A stretch of DNA of 64,000 bases. Source: Macrostomum hystrix (lineage: Eukaryota; Platyhelminthes; Macrostomidae). The notes beneath the pieces are model-generated. The model had not been told where the DNA came from. It did no database searches and worked only from the letters and a program-made list of their open reading frames with translations. Position numbers and translations under genes: made by a program. The first letter of the stretch is position 1; every line of letters starts with the position of its first letter. The DNA lies in contig CATNEN010000025.1 of assembly GCA_950097015.1 (NCBI GenBank), positions 7,544,001 through 7,608,000 of the forward strand, written 5' to 3'. This document shows positions 24,574 to 52,015 of the stretch, in pieces.

Positions 24574-25568
24574 TTACAACATGTTGAGTTTCTGCTTTGT
24601 GAAGATGTGCGATATGTTGCTTGTGCAGGCGTACCGGTAGCTTTTTGTATCCATCAGCATCGGGTAGCTGGCGAATTTCATAATCCCCGGCAGGACTGTC
24701 TCCAACTCAGCCAGGGCTGACAGGATTCGCTCCCAATTAAGCGCTTTGACAACCACAACGCGTCTAGGCAAGGATTTGTACAGCTCGATGTGTTTCAGCA
24801 CTATTCGAACCTGGAGAGAGTTTACAGGGCGGAGTACAAAACTTGTAGCCGGATGAAAAAAATAGGAGCAGCGTGAGAGACGGACTCCTACTTACAGCTA
24901 CCTGGTCTCACCTGATTTCGCCTCATGAGGCCTAATAGACGCTTGTCAATGGACGAGCGATTTTGTGGCGCTAACAACGGCTTCAGTAAGCGGTCTACAT
25001 CAGAGCTGTGCACGAACACATAGAACCAATAGTGCACCGGTAGATTGTCGTCAAGAGGAACTTCCGAATTAATGTCCTTGTCCAGCCGCGTTCTCATTGC
25101 AGAATAGTAGCCCTTGTAACCGAACGGACAGGAATTTAGCGAGATCTTTTTTTCCTCATCATTATCTTTTTGTTTCAGCAGGCTTCGTCGAAAACTTCTG
25201 TTTCTGACAACTGAATTCTCGTTGCCCTGATTGAAATCACCGATATTGTCATCGCTCTGATAGCAACCATCGAAATTTTGATTGCTCAGATCGCAACTAT
25301 CTAAATCCCCATTGCTAAGATTGTTAGCATCAAAATTCTCATCGTTCTGACTGCTAAAATTGTTCTCTAAATTCGCTGTGAAGCCCAGCTGCGTACCGTC
25401 GCCCATTTGCACCTTTGGTCGGCGCCACCACATCTTGGTATGTCGCTTTCTGGCGCGAGTTGCAGCAGTTAAGGAGAGCTGGTGCACATTTGGAACTGTC
25501 AATGTGAAGCTGGGTTCCGATGATCGGAGCTGCTTGACTACCTTTGTTCTCTTACCCTCGCACAGCAT
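24574..25568 (-). CDS. Unrecognised two-exon protein, 297 aa
   Basis: On the minus strand, exon 1 is 25568-24912 (219 codons) and exon 2 is 24810-24574 (78 codons plus stop). The donor CAG|GTGAGA and acceptor CTCTCCAG|GTTCG give a 101-bp phase-0 intron with no minisatellite. The product has a basic N-terminal third (HTKMWWRRPK near residue 45). An Asn/Asp-rich segment at about residues 68-115 contains imperfect repeats of the type LSNQNFDGC. A better-ordered C-terminal half (PVHYWFYVFVHSSDVDRLL, then NWERILSALAELETVLPG) follows. I see no signal peptide, transmembrane helix or known catalytic motif, and I do not recognise the family. The frame stays open upstream of the chosen ATG, so an earlier exon is possible. 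A possible AATAAA for this strand lies at 24213-24208. Confidence 0.6.
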
Positions 25569-25823
25569 TGTCGCAGTTTCAGACGAACGATGGAATCGTA
25601 TTTGAGCTAGCTTATTTGAGTTGTATTAGAAACCAACCTAGCCAAATGTAACGAGTATAACCAAAAAAGGCATGATTTTTGACACCCTTCAACTCGACAA
25701 AGTTCGCCTTTTACCATAAACGTCCAGCAGAAAATTGTTTTGCTATTTTTGTCCTACGTCTTTGGTCACACAGAGTTTAAAAATCTATACCAAATTAACG
25801 GAAGCATATAAGTAAAACAGATA

Positions 25824-26096
25824 ATGTTTAGAATAGATGCTGTTGCAATTCTGTGTATTCTGTGGCTAGGTACTAATTGTCTACGCACCGAGGTCGGTGT
25901 CCTACCAATCAGTTCAATAGTAGCAGCTGTGATGGATGCTGATGATGAGTTGAGGAGTTTATGCAGACGCTCACGAAAATCTTTCAGAGAAAATAAACAA
26001 CGGTCTAGAACACAAATACCGGTATATTTAATTTGGAGAGCAGATGATTCTTCTGCTCAATTTACCTTCACTTTTACTAGACTTATACTCAAATGA
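25824..26096 (+). CDS. Small possible secreted protein, 90 aa
   Basis: A single open frame diverges from the minus-strand gene with 255 bp between the start codons. The N-terminus (MFRIDAVAILCILWLGTNC) looks like a signal peptide, with a likely cut near residues 18-22. The rest is short and basic, with a cluster RRSRKSFRENKQRSR that contains dibasic sites such as those used in prohormone processing. There are two or three cysteines at most and no family I recognise. It could be a chance ORF. The signal-like start and the divergent position are the only support. Confidence 0.3.
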   Translation: MFRIDAVAILCILWLGTNCLRTEVGVLPISSIVAAVMDADDELRSLCRRSRKSFRENKQRSRTQIPVYLIWRADDSSAQFTFTFTRLILK

Positions 26097-26538
26097 TTCA
26101 AAACACGGTAACACGAGACTGACACAGATGAATAATTTGCTCAGAATTGATTGACAGATTAGTACGTAGTTAATTAGCGAGGCTCAGAATAGTAAAAAAT
26201 GAGAAACTATAGTTTTACTCGTACTTGACTGGCCTAACCCACGCCCTACTCTGCGGACGAGGCCCTGCTATCTCCGCTTTCGGCGCTGCTCCGACAGATC
26301 ACATCGGTTAGCACTCCTTCTGCCAGACGGCGGAGTCTCCGAAGAGAGCACTTACTGTCTTTGACAACAGGCACCTATCTAGACCACTCTTGAACAGCGG
26401 CGCACTCTCAAGACGCGGAACGCCGAGAGCTACTTAACTGACAAGCAGCTTGTGGTCGGGAATGGGATGGAACAATTTAAGCTGGGCCATCATGTACGCT
26501 TACTGACTTCTTGCAGTAGTACGTATACGCATCGAGCT
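26097..26538. other. Intergenic, with an unexplained GC-rich block
   Basis: A GC-rich block at about 26230-26460 stands out from AT-rich flanks. It lies directly downstream, on the minus strand, of the retroelement protease remnant and may be decayed sequence of the same element. No readable frame remains. Confidence 0.35.
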
Positions 26539-26745
26539 TCATAACTTGCTCACTTGCGGAATTGAATCGTTAATAAACTCTAATATCTGGTTGGCGAAAT
26601 CAATCTTAATTTTATGCCGGGCAAGCATGTCAATGCCGATTATTTAATGAAGTCAACAAACATTCGGCAACGTAGAACCTATATTCTACTTCTAGTGGTC
26701 CTTGGGCTAGAGACTCGAGTAATATAAAACTGTGCTTTAGCATTG
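26539..26745 (-). pseudogene. Remnant of an LTR-retroelement aspartic protease
   Basis: The minus-strand translation shows the C-terminal signature of a retropepsin-type domain: the hydrophobic-G-I-D-x-L pattern, then K-I-D-F. It ends at a stop at 26539-26541. The sequence just upstream that should belong to the same domain is in a different frame, so at least one frameshift separates them. The catalytic D-T/S-G triad is not visible. This is a short, broken fragment of a Ty3/gypsy- or BEL-like element. Confidence 0.45.
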
Positions 26746-28502
26746 AATTTTATGCATAATAGTGTCAAACTTGTCAAAGAAAATAAACCCTTAAAGCTTC
26801 AATGAGTGAAACCACAGAATATCACAAGTATAATCTTATGGTTAAGAAACATGCAAAACAAAAAATGACGTATAAGCCGCTGCAAAACGTATTAAAACAA
26901 AACAAAATTGCAAACACACTTCTCACTAAAGGATCATAAGAAATTTGTGTAGAATTCTTAAGCTTTTATAAAAATAATACATGATAAGTGATTAAGGGAA
27001 TTTAAAGAGAACTGCAAAACGAACGAAAAAGTACATTTATTGTTTCAAAACACACAAATTTAAATGACTTACGAAGAATTAGACTTTCTATGAATTTGGT
27101 GCCTGGATTTTAAGACTTTTCTACGTGCACACATCGGTATAAAACTATTACATCAGATAATGTACTTATTCCCAATATATACTATTTGACATAAATTATG
27201 CTAGAATTAAAACTGTGTATTCTTTAAAATTATAATGGTTTTCTAAAACGATTTCTAAATGGATTTCTACTTCTAATTATTGTTATAAAAATGATGTTAT
27301 TTTTTACTATAAAATGTGCACTCAATAAAGCTCATTAAAGCCATAAGGCCGAGTTTAATCAGGGCTGCATTAGGAGTAGCCCTATTGAGAAATACACTTA
27401 ACACATAAATACCTCATTAAGTATGCAACTTTTTTTCATCATGAGAGATAAGACCAGTCATTTAAAAGCCGGGTTAAATGTAAACAAATCTGCATTTTTA
27501 CTTTCTGATTTAAGCTCAGGTCGGAAGTAGCAATTAAATCAGATTGTGCACTGAAAGAAACTAAATTAAAAACAGCAGAGCACACTTCAGTAAATATAAT
27601 ATTAATGCAACTTATAAAATATTGTGTGTTTAATTGTGTATTCTGTTATTTATTTATTTTATTAGCACTAATTCAATTTATTTAATTTTATTTAATAATT
27701 TTATTTTTATGTTTTACCACCATTCCACCATTGTTTGGTGTCATTTTGTCATCACTAATTTAAATGTGAAGTCTATCTATTAGACTTTTTGGAAGTTCTA
27801 GATTTAATATTGATTGCTCTATCTAATATTAAATAATTATTAAAAATCCAACAATTCTAGCAAAAAAGCAAATTTTGTAAAATTTATTTTTAAAAAGTCA
27901 TACAATATTTTAAGGAATTGACCTATAACTTTGAAGAAATGTAATATTATTTAATTAAACAAAGATATGTTGTAAAATACCCATTAATATGATTTGTAGA
28001 TCAAATTATTTGATTGTATTTTAGCAGACAATAAAGTGGTAGACAAAAACAGACAGAAGATAAAATAACTGTCAACCTTTTTAAAAGCCATATTTTGCAT
28101 AATAATCTGGCTAAGATGTCATTGAAATCAATTCTTTAAATTCATATTTTAAACTGCTAATAGTTAGGCTGATAACTTCAGTGAGCTAGAGTTTAGTGAG
28201 CAGTGTTTGGCATGGTATTATTATTTTGTGACAGACAATACATAGCTAGCAAGGAGACAATCCTGCAATTCTTATATGTATATATATATAAATACTCTAC
28301 ACAGAACATCTAGTGTATATGTCAGTCTTGACTTGGATTGTTAGGCATAGTAGGCAACAGTTTTAGACTGCTCTGTCAATGACAATCCTCCACATAAATT
28401 TAATATAATAGTGAATATTCATCGAATTTTAGTACCACAAGTGTGCAACACTGACCTATCTGCTTGCCTATACCATATCCAAAAGATGTAATTTCCAATA
28501 AT
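26746..28502. other. AT-rich intergenic stretch
   Basis: About 1.75 kb of strongly AT-rich sequence with a short TA run near 28275. I see no gene, array or transposon ends. Confidence 0.55.
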
Positions 28503-29020
28503 TTATGCACTAAATACTAAAGTACACAATTGCAACTTGTAAATTTGTAAACAATTTGTAAACAAGGTATCGCATGAGCTGGTTGAAATTTTCGGGTTTT
28601 CACTCTTCCCGGATGGATGTGTTCTGCCCGAGATTAGTAAGTCTGTACCGCGTAAAGGAAGAACAGATGCTGACGAAGTGTTTAGCGGTCTCGTCACCTG
28701 AGTTACAGAAGTGACAGGTGGCGTTGGCAGCATTGACCTGTAGAAATTGGCGCCTGGTGAAGCACCAGTGTCCTGACAGCCAGGTCATGGTGGCCACACG
28801 GATGTCCCTTCGCGAGAGCCGCAGTAGGAGGTTCCGGAGTTGGCGAGATGGCTGACGAAAACAGAGCGAGTGATGCTGAGTTTTAACCCGCGCTTTAATT
28901 CGCGAGTTAATAACGCAGTTAAGAATTGGAACATGGGGCTCGGGTCCCCAGACAGATCCAGAGGCGCCAAGACATCAGCCAGTTCGTTAGTTCGTTGCCC
29001 TGGATAGAGTCCGACTTTAC
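28503..29020 (-). pseudogene. Remnant of a non-LTR retrotransposon, RNase H and C-terminal zinc region
   Basis: On the minus strand, the right end reads like the end of an RNase H domain (IQGNELTNWL, compare the usual GNExAD pattern). After a frame change it continues into LSGHWCFTRRQF and CHFCNSGDETAKHFVSIC. This is the TGH...CxxC...ETxxHxxxxC region found at the C-terminus of RNase H-bearing LINE-like elements of the I/R1/LOA type. The frame breaks again at the left end. It is a truncated and frame-shifted 3' fragment with no reverse transcriptase core in view. Confidence 0.6.
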
Positions 29021-29408
29021 TCGTTACTAGTCTAAAACCCTAAGTGTACATCTGACTTAAAAAGAAACGATAAACAATGCACATTTTCTTTCTTCACCCT
29101 CTATGTTCTTCAATAATAGAACCACATCAAGATTGAAATGGACAGACAATCCATTTTCATTTCATTTTCAGCTTTAGTACTTTTATTATATTCGAACTAT
29201 TTCTATTGTGTAGCGTGTACAATGTTTTGAGTACAATAAAAATACACGCACTTAAACGACAGACGAGAGGAGATGAAAAGGTCTTCTGTTCTTTGCTAAG
29301 CTAATAATAGACACTGAGTAAATTATGATATCATGCTTCAGCTTATAAGCCGCAGTGCAATGCTATGCAATAACTATTTTCAGCCTAAAGCAATTACGTC
29401 TTGAAGAC

Positions 29409-29420
29409 ATGATTGTCTGA
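29409..29420 (+). promoter_or_regulatory. Possible three-codon upstream ORF of the SLC16 gene
   Basis: ATG ATT GTC TGA lies 52 bases before the called start codon. If this stretch is transcribed as 5'UTR, it is a minimal uORF that could reduce initiation at the main start. No transcript start can be placed from sequence. Confidence 0.25.
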
Positions 29421-29471
29421 TATAGAATAGAATTTAATACTATTGAGCATCAAACAAAGCAAAATACAATT

Positions 29472-46322
<16,851 letters not shown>

Positions 46323-46722
46323 GTTAACAGTGAAATGCTGTGACTAAGAAAGAAGTTCTTATACTTCGACTTGAAAATGGAAGCATTTTATTTTGGTTAT
46401 AATCAGTCCTATAAGCTTTCTAATTAACTAAACAGCTCCCTACACTGTTACAATTAGGTAATAAGCATTGCTAATAATGATTTTAATTTAACTTCTAGTT
46501 CGTGCTATACTGCCTCTCGTTGCGAATTTGTCTATCTTCTGTAAAAATGCTTTTAATCCTGTTCGTCACTGTTCTCGTAGATACGAGCTATCGTGCCGCA
46601 CTTTGTTTTTACTAAATAAGCTGATGAATTGAATCAACAATTCTATTTCTTCATTTCGTTATTTTTTGTTATCATCAAAACTCCTCAACATTTCATTGCC
46701 ATCTTGAATACACCAGCCAAAA
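46323..46722. other. Downstream of the SLC16 stop, no recognisable feature
   Basis: About 400 bp of AT-rich sequence, presumably containing the 3'UTR. I found no perfect AATAAA; near-matches such as AATAAG occur near 46614. Confidence 0.4.
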
Positions 46723-47042
46723 GGGATCATGGGCTGGAGGCAAATTGACAGCTAAAGAGGATCATGAGGAGTAATTGACAGCCAGAAAGGATCATGAGGG
46801 GTAATTGACAGCCAGAAAGGATCATGAGTGGTAATTGACAGCCAGAATGGATCATGAGGGGTAATTGACAGCCAGAAAGGATCATGAGGGGTAATTGACA
46901 GCCAGAAAGGACCATGAGGGTAATTGACAGCCAGAAAGGATCATGAGGGGTAATTGACAGCCAGAAAGGATCATGAGGGTAATTGACAGCCAGAAAGGAT
47001 CATGAGGGGTAATTGACAGCCAGAAAGGACCATGAGGGGTAA
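46723..47042. repeat. 30-bp minisatellite
   Basis: About 11 copies of a 30-bp unit (core GGTAATTGACAGCCAG followed by an AAAGGATCATGA half). A few units are shortened by one base. Confidence 0.95.
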
Positions 47043-47118
47043 TTCATTTGAAGTTTGTTTGATATTTCAACCATTTGCTTGTACTTTCTATTTGCGCATG
47101 CTAGAAAAATTCATTTCT

Positions 47119-47171
47119 TTTGTCTGTATTTGTCTGTATTTGTCTGTATTTGTCTGTATTTGTCTGTATTT
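47119..47171. repeat. Short 10-bp tandem repeat
   Basis: Five copies of TTTGTCTGTA between the 30-bp array and the TTAA MITE. Confidence 0.9.
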
Positions 47172-47333
47172 TTTCAGTTTCTCTTTCACTTTCACCCTTG
47201 TGAACCTTCTGATAGCAATGAAATGTTATTTTGGCATACCGAAAGCTGACGTATTTTTCTGCAGTCATTTTTGTTATTTTAAATACCTTTCTCTCTTGTC
47301 TTTGTTTTCTCAAATTATCAATGGACCTCTTAA

Positions 47334-47939
47334 CAGTAGAACTACCAAGGGGGGTGGAAATTCCCCCCCTGACAATGTTTTTTGCTGCACCCGAACGGAA
47401 CAATGCAAGCACACGAAACTCAAGAACAGGGGCCAACTTTTTGTTGCGTATTTTCTGAAACAAGAATCAAGTCGCCAGCTCTTCAGACCGTCGAGATATT
47501 CAATGTTTCTGGCCGAAGGTCCGATTTTTCCCATAAGAGCTAGTGTATTTCATACACCCCTATACACGAATTTGCACTGCGCCTCAGTGGGGCCTTTCCA
47601 GGCCTTCAAAACTTATCAGCATGTCACCCGAATGTGCCTGCATCATCTCCGTCTTCGGTGGTCACCTACCTTTATCTAGACGGACTGCTGGACCTTCAAG
47701 GGCTACAACAGGTGGAACTAAGCTACTATGGACACCCTGACGCGAATTTCTCAAATTTCAATGCTCAAGCCAAAATATTAGGCGCAGCTCAATCACAGGA
47801 CACCATCGCCTAGCCTGCCAACCAATCAGTCCCCACCCAACGCTGTAAGCTTTCGAGCGCTGCCAAAAAATTTGTCAGGGGGGGAATCCCCTCCCCTTGG
47901 TATGAAAACGGGCGGCAAAATGGCTTGGTGGTCCTACTG
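47334..47939. mobile_element. TTAA-flanked MITE, copy 2 (piggyBac-like)
   Basis: 606-bp element bounded by TTAA at 47330-47333 and 47940-47943, with termini CAGTAGAACTACCA and GGTGGTCCTACTG. It is the reverse complement of the copy at 14494-15091 over its whole length, with scattered substitutions and small indels. It encodes no transposase. The two copies sit in unrelated places, so they moved independently. Confidence 0.88.
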
Positions 47940-47943
47940 TTAA

Positions 47944-48630
47944 TATAGCACCTGATTGTATTTTTCCAAATATGATTCGCTCCCTAAGTGCAACTGGGTG
48001 TTATTTCTAGAGATCCATTTGCTGTACTGCCTTTCCGGCTAGCATAATTGTTTATTAATGATCGGTTAGCCAGCAAATAGCAGTCAGCTTAAGCGCTACC
48101 TCCTTAATCTTCTGCAAACGGATTTCTTCTCGAAGACAGTTTTAACTTTTTATAGTCTATAAATTTTTATTTCCTATGCCGCTGTCCTTTTCTGCAACTG
48201 TTAAATTAGACCTGGAGTTAAAAGTACATTTGCTACTTTCTATTTTTTCTTGTCTATAATAACTTTACTCGTCTTTTTATTCAATCGATGAGATCACGTG
48301 GACCACTGTAGTTTTTCTATGTCGGGTCTTTTCTCTGCTTTAGTATTATGTATAATTTGCAGTGCGTTAGATACAGCAGTAGCCTGAACTGCCTGGCCTA
48401 TTTATGTTTTTGTCCTTTTGTGTGTGTCTATATCAGTTGCTATCTGATTTAAACGTTTCACTTTAACGCAATTCAACAGACACATTTTTCTTCCTTTGTG
48501 TTTGTTGGTCAATTTTAACATTTCGAACATTATTTTGCTGGTTTTCTATCACATTTCTTATCACATTTTTACATCTTGATCATTCTTCGATTGCTTTCCT
48601 ATTTTAGTTGTATAATGACTAATTATATTT
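47944..48630. other. Intergenic AT-rich stretch
   Basis: No gene, array or mobile-element end recognised. Confidence 0.5.
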
Positions 48631-49200
48631 AGGAATTCCGAATCTGTTTTTCGATTCCTCTCTCTGCCTTGGGGTTTCGCTGCAAATTCCGGATTTACCT
48701 ATCCGCTTAAGTTTTCCCTATCCGTTCTGGAATTTCCTTACCTTTATTGGGGTTTCCTTATCCGTTTGGGATTTACTTGCACGTATTGGGATTTCCTTAT
48801 CAGTTTCATGATTCCCTTATCCATTTCGGGATTTCCCTATCCATTTTGGGGTTTTCCTATCCGTTTTTAGGATTTCCTTACCTGCATTAGGATTTCCTTA
48901 CCTGCATTAGGATTTCCTTACCTGCATTAGGATTTCCTTACCTGCATTAGGATCTCCTGAATTGTTTGGGATTCCCTTATCCGTTTAGGGATTTCCCTAT
49001 ACGTTTTGGGTTTTCCTTAACGTATTTGTATTTCCTTACCCATATTGGGACTTCCTTACCTGCATTAGGATTTCCTTAACATTTTGGGATTCCCTTATCT
49101 GTTTAGTGATTTCCCTACCTGTTTAGGGATTTTCTCTATCCGTTTTGGGTTTTCCATAACGCATTTGTATTTCCTTACCCTCGTATCAGTGTTGGAATTT
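48631..49200. repeat. Degenerate ~20-bp tandem repeat
   Basis: Old, diverged repeats built on GGATTTCCTTA(C/T)CYG followed by a T/A-rich half. Four units near 48867-48950 are nearly identical (GCATTAGGATTTCCTTACCT) and the rest are strongly decayed. Confidence 0.75.
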
Positions 49201-49944
49201 CCCTATCCCTATCAGCTTTAGTTCCCCCACTTGCTGTTGAAGTCATTCTCTCTAATCAGGGATTTGTCATATTTTTCTTATAAAAGTCATTTTTAGAATC
49301 GCATGTCATCGAACTTCATCGGCACTTTTGATTTTAAAGTCTGTTTTTGTAATTTTTACGCTATAAAGAATCTGCTGAAGTTTATTTTGTCATTTTAATG
49401 CGTCGTCGTTATCTCAATTCTGTCTCATTCTGATATCTCAATCACTGCACTACTTAAGTAGTGTATAGTTTGTTTCTGCCTAGTTCTGTAAAGTTCTTTC
49501 TTATCATTGTCAACTAAGACGGGCATTTGTTTTAGTTTTTTGAGCAGGAGCGAAGTGTTTTAAAGTTCACGCTCTTTCAGCTTTTATTGTCAAGGTGTCT
49601 TGTGAAACTAAAACGTGCGAGGCTACACTATTTGTACACATTTTTTGCAATTAGACTAAGGGGTTTCAACCATGGCTTGATTGTGTGGGTCAGAAGTTTT
49701 CATTATGAAATATTATTAATAAGTAAACTCATCATTTCGAAATAAAAATTCTCATAAGCGTTATAGAATATCAGCACAGTTTTAATATTCTTTTTTAGTT
49801 CAGAGATGCGTCACACGTTGTTTGATGTGCTGCCAACTTTGCACAACTGATAAAACTTGTTGAATTTGATTCTTTCCTAGAAACATGCATGCTTTTAAGC
49901 TTTGGGATTCACATTTAAGGTTGAGTTTAGCAAATTCACATCTC
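49201..49944. other. Intergenic AT-rich stretch
   Basis: No gene or element recognised. Degenerate copies of the following 30-bp unit may begin near 49900. Confidence 0.5.
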
Positions 49945-50957
49945 TAAAATGCTAGTTTAGGAAGTCCACACTTTCACGATGCTATTTTAAGAAGTCCACA
50001 CTTTTAGGATGCTATTTTAAGAAGTCCACACTTTTAGGATGCTAGTTTAGGAAGTCCACACTTTCACGATGCTATTTTAAGAAGTCCACACTTTTAGGAT
50101 GCTAGTTTAGGAACTCCACACCTTTAGTATGCTAGTTTAGGAAGTCCACACCTTTAGTATGCTAGTTTAGGAAGTCCACACTTTTAGGATGCTAGTTTAA
50201 GAAGTCCACACTTTTAGGATGCTAGTTTAAGAAGTCCACACTTTTAGGATGCTAGTTTAGGAAGTCCACACTTTTAGGATGCTAGTTTAGGAAGTCCACA
50301 CTTTCACGATGCTATTTTAAGAAGTCCACACTTTTAGGATGCTAGTTTAGGAACTCCACACCTTTAGTATGCTAGTTTAGGAAGTCCACACCTTTAGTAT
50401 GCTAGTTTAGGAAGTCCACACTTTTAGGATGCTAGTTTAGGAAGTCCACACTTTTAGGATGCTAGTTTAAGAAGTCCACACTTTTAGGATGCTAGTTTAA
50501 GAAGTCCACACTTTTAGGATGCTAGTTTAAGAAGTCCACACTTTCACGATGCTAGTTGAAGAAGTCCACACTTTTAGGATGCTAGTTTAAGAAGTCCACA
50601 CTTTTAGGATGCTAGTTTAGGAAGTACACACTTTTAGGATGCTAGTTTAAGAAGTCCACACTTTTAGGATGCTAGTTTAAGAAGTCCACACTTTTAGGAT
50701 GCTAGTTTAAGAAGTCCACACTTTCACGATGCTAGTTGAAGAAGTCCACACTTTTAGGATGCTAGTTTAAGAAGTCCACACTTTTAGGATGCTAGTTTAG
50801 GAAGTCCACACTTTTAGGATGCTAGTTTAAGAAGTCCACACTTTTAGGATGCTAGTTTAGGAAGTCCACAGTTTTAGGATGCTAGTTTTGGAAATTCAAA
50901 TCTTTAGCATGCAATTTATTAAATGCTTTCAGTGATTTGGCTGACAATTAGCGTCGA
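49945..50957. repeat. 30-bp minisatellite upstream of PGAP2, with conserved right border
   Basis: About 32 copies of a 30-bp unit (core AAGTCCACACTTTTAGG followed by ATGCTAGTTTA). Variant blocks recur, for example after 240 bp (near 50108 and 50348). The array ends in a non-repeated border (about 50890-50957; ATTCAAATC, TTAGCATGCAATT, GATTTGGCTGACAAT). The same border, in the same order, ends the array at 55590-57630. The two are therefore copies of one larger unit, not just convergent satellites. Confidence 0.93.
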
Positions 50958-50999
50958 AAAACCCGGACACCTGGGGGCTGCAGCGGCATACATGATACA

Positions 51000-51774
51000 A
51001 TGCTCTGTCAGCCAGTTGGCAACGGCAGCTGGATGCGGCAACTGGCGATTTTTGCCTCCGCCCTGCCGGCTGCGGCCCTGCTCACCTGCGTGACCATCGC
51101 GATCCACTGGCACCCAGACACTCTCTCCACGCACTGTCGGGTCGGTGGCTGCCGGATGACTGTGAATTCTAAAACAGTGGGATGTCAGAGTGAGACAGTG
51201 GGATGTCAGAGTGAGACAGTGGGATGTCAGAGTGAGACAGTGGAATGTCAGAGTGAGACAGTGGGATGTCAGAGTGAGACAGTGGGATGTCATAGTGAGA
51301 CAGTGGGATGTCAGCGTGAGACAGTGGGATGTCAGCGTGAGACACTGGGATGTCAGCGTGAGACAGTGGGATGTCAGCGTGAGACAGTGGGATGTTAAAC
51401 TGTGTAACAGGCAGTTCGGGGACAGTGCAGAGAAGGGGCACATGTTAGTTCCAATGGCTCCTCCTGCTGCAGAACATCAACCGGCTGCCTTCAATCAGTG
51501 CTGCTGTTGGCCAGCGCAGCCCCGAGAAGCGCATCTGGTCCGTAAGCATCGCTGTCAGCTGCGCCCTCCGCCTGCTCGTGGCGGCCGCCTATCGCCAGAA
51601 AATTTCCACCAGACTGCCGCTCGGCTCCTTCCGCTGTGCCGGCTGCGGCCTCCTGCCCGCCACTCACTTCGGCCTCGCCTGCCTGGAGCTGGCCTCGCTG
51701 CTGGGCCTCTCCGTTGTGGCTTCCACGGACAACTACGGTACTTTTGGGACTGGTCTGCCTGCCTGCCTGCCTGA

Positions 51775-51807
<33 letters not shown>

Positions 51808-51854
51808 TGCCTGCCTGCCTGCCTGTCTGCCTGCCTGCCTGCCTGTCTGCCTGT

Positions 51855-51923
<69 letters not shown>

Positions 51924-51942
51924 TGCCTGCCTGCCTGCCTGT

Positions 51943-52015
<73 letters not shown>

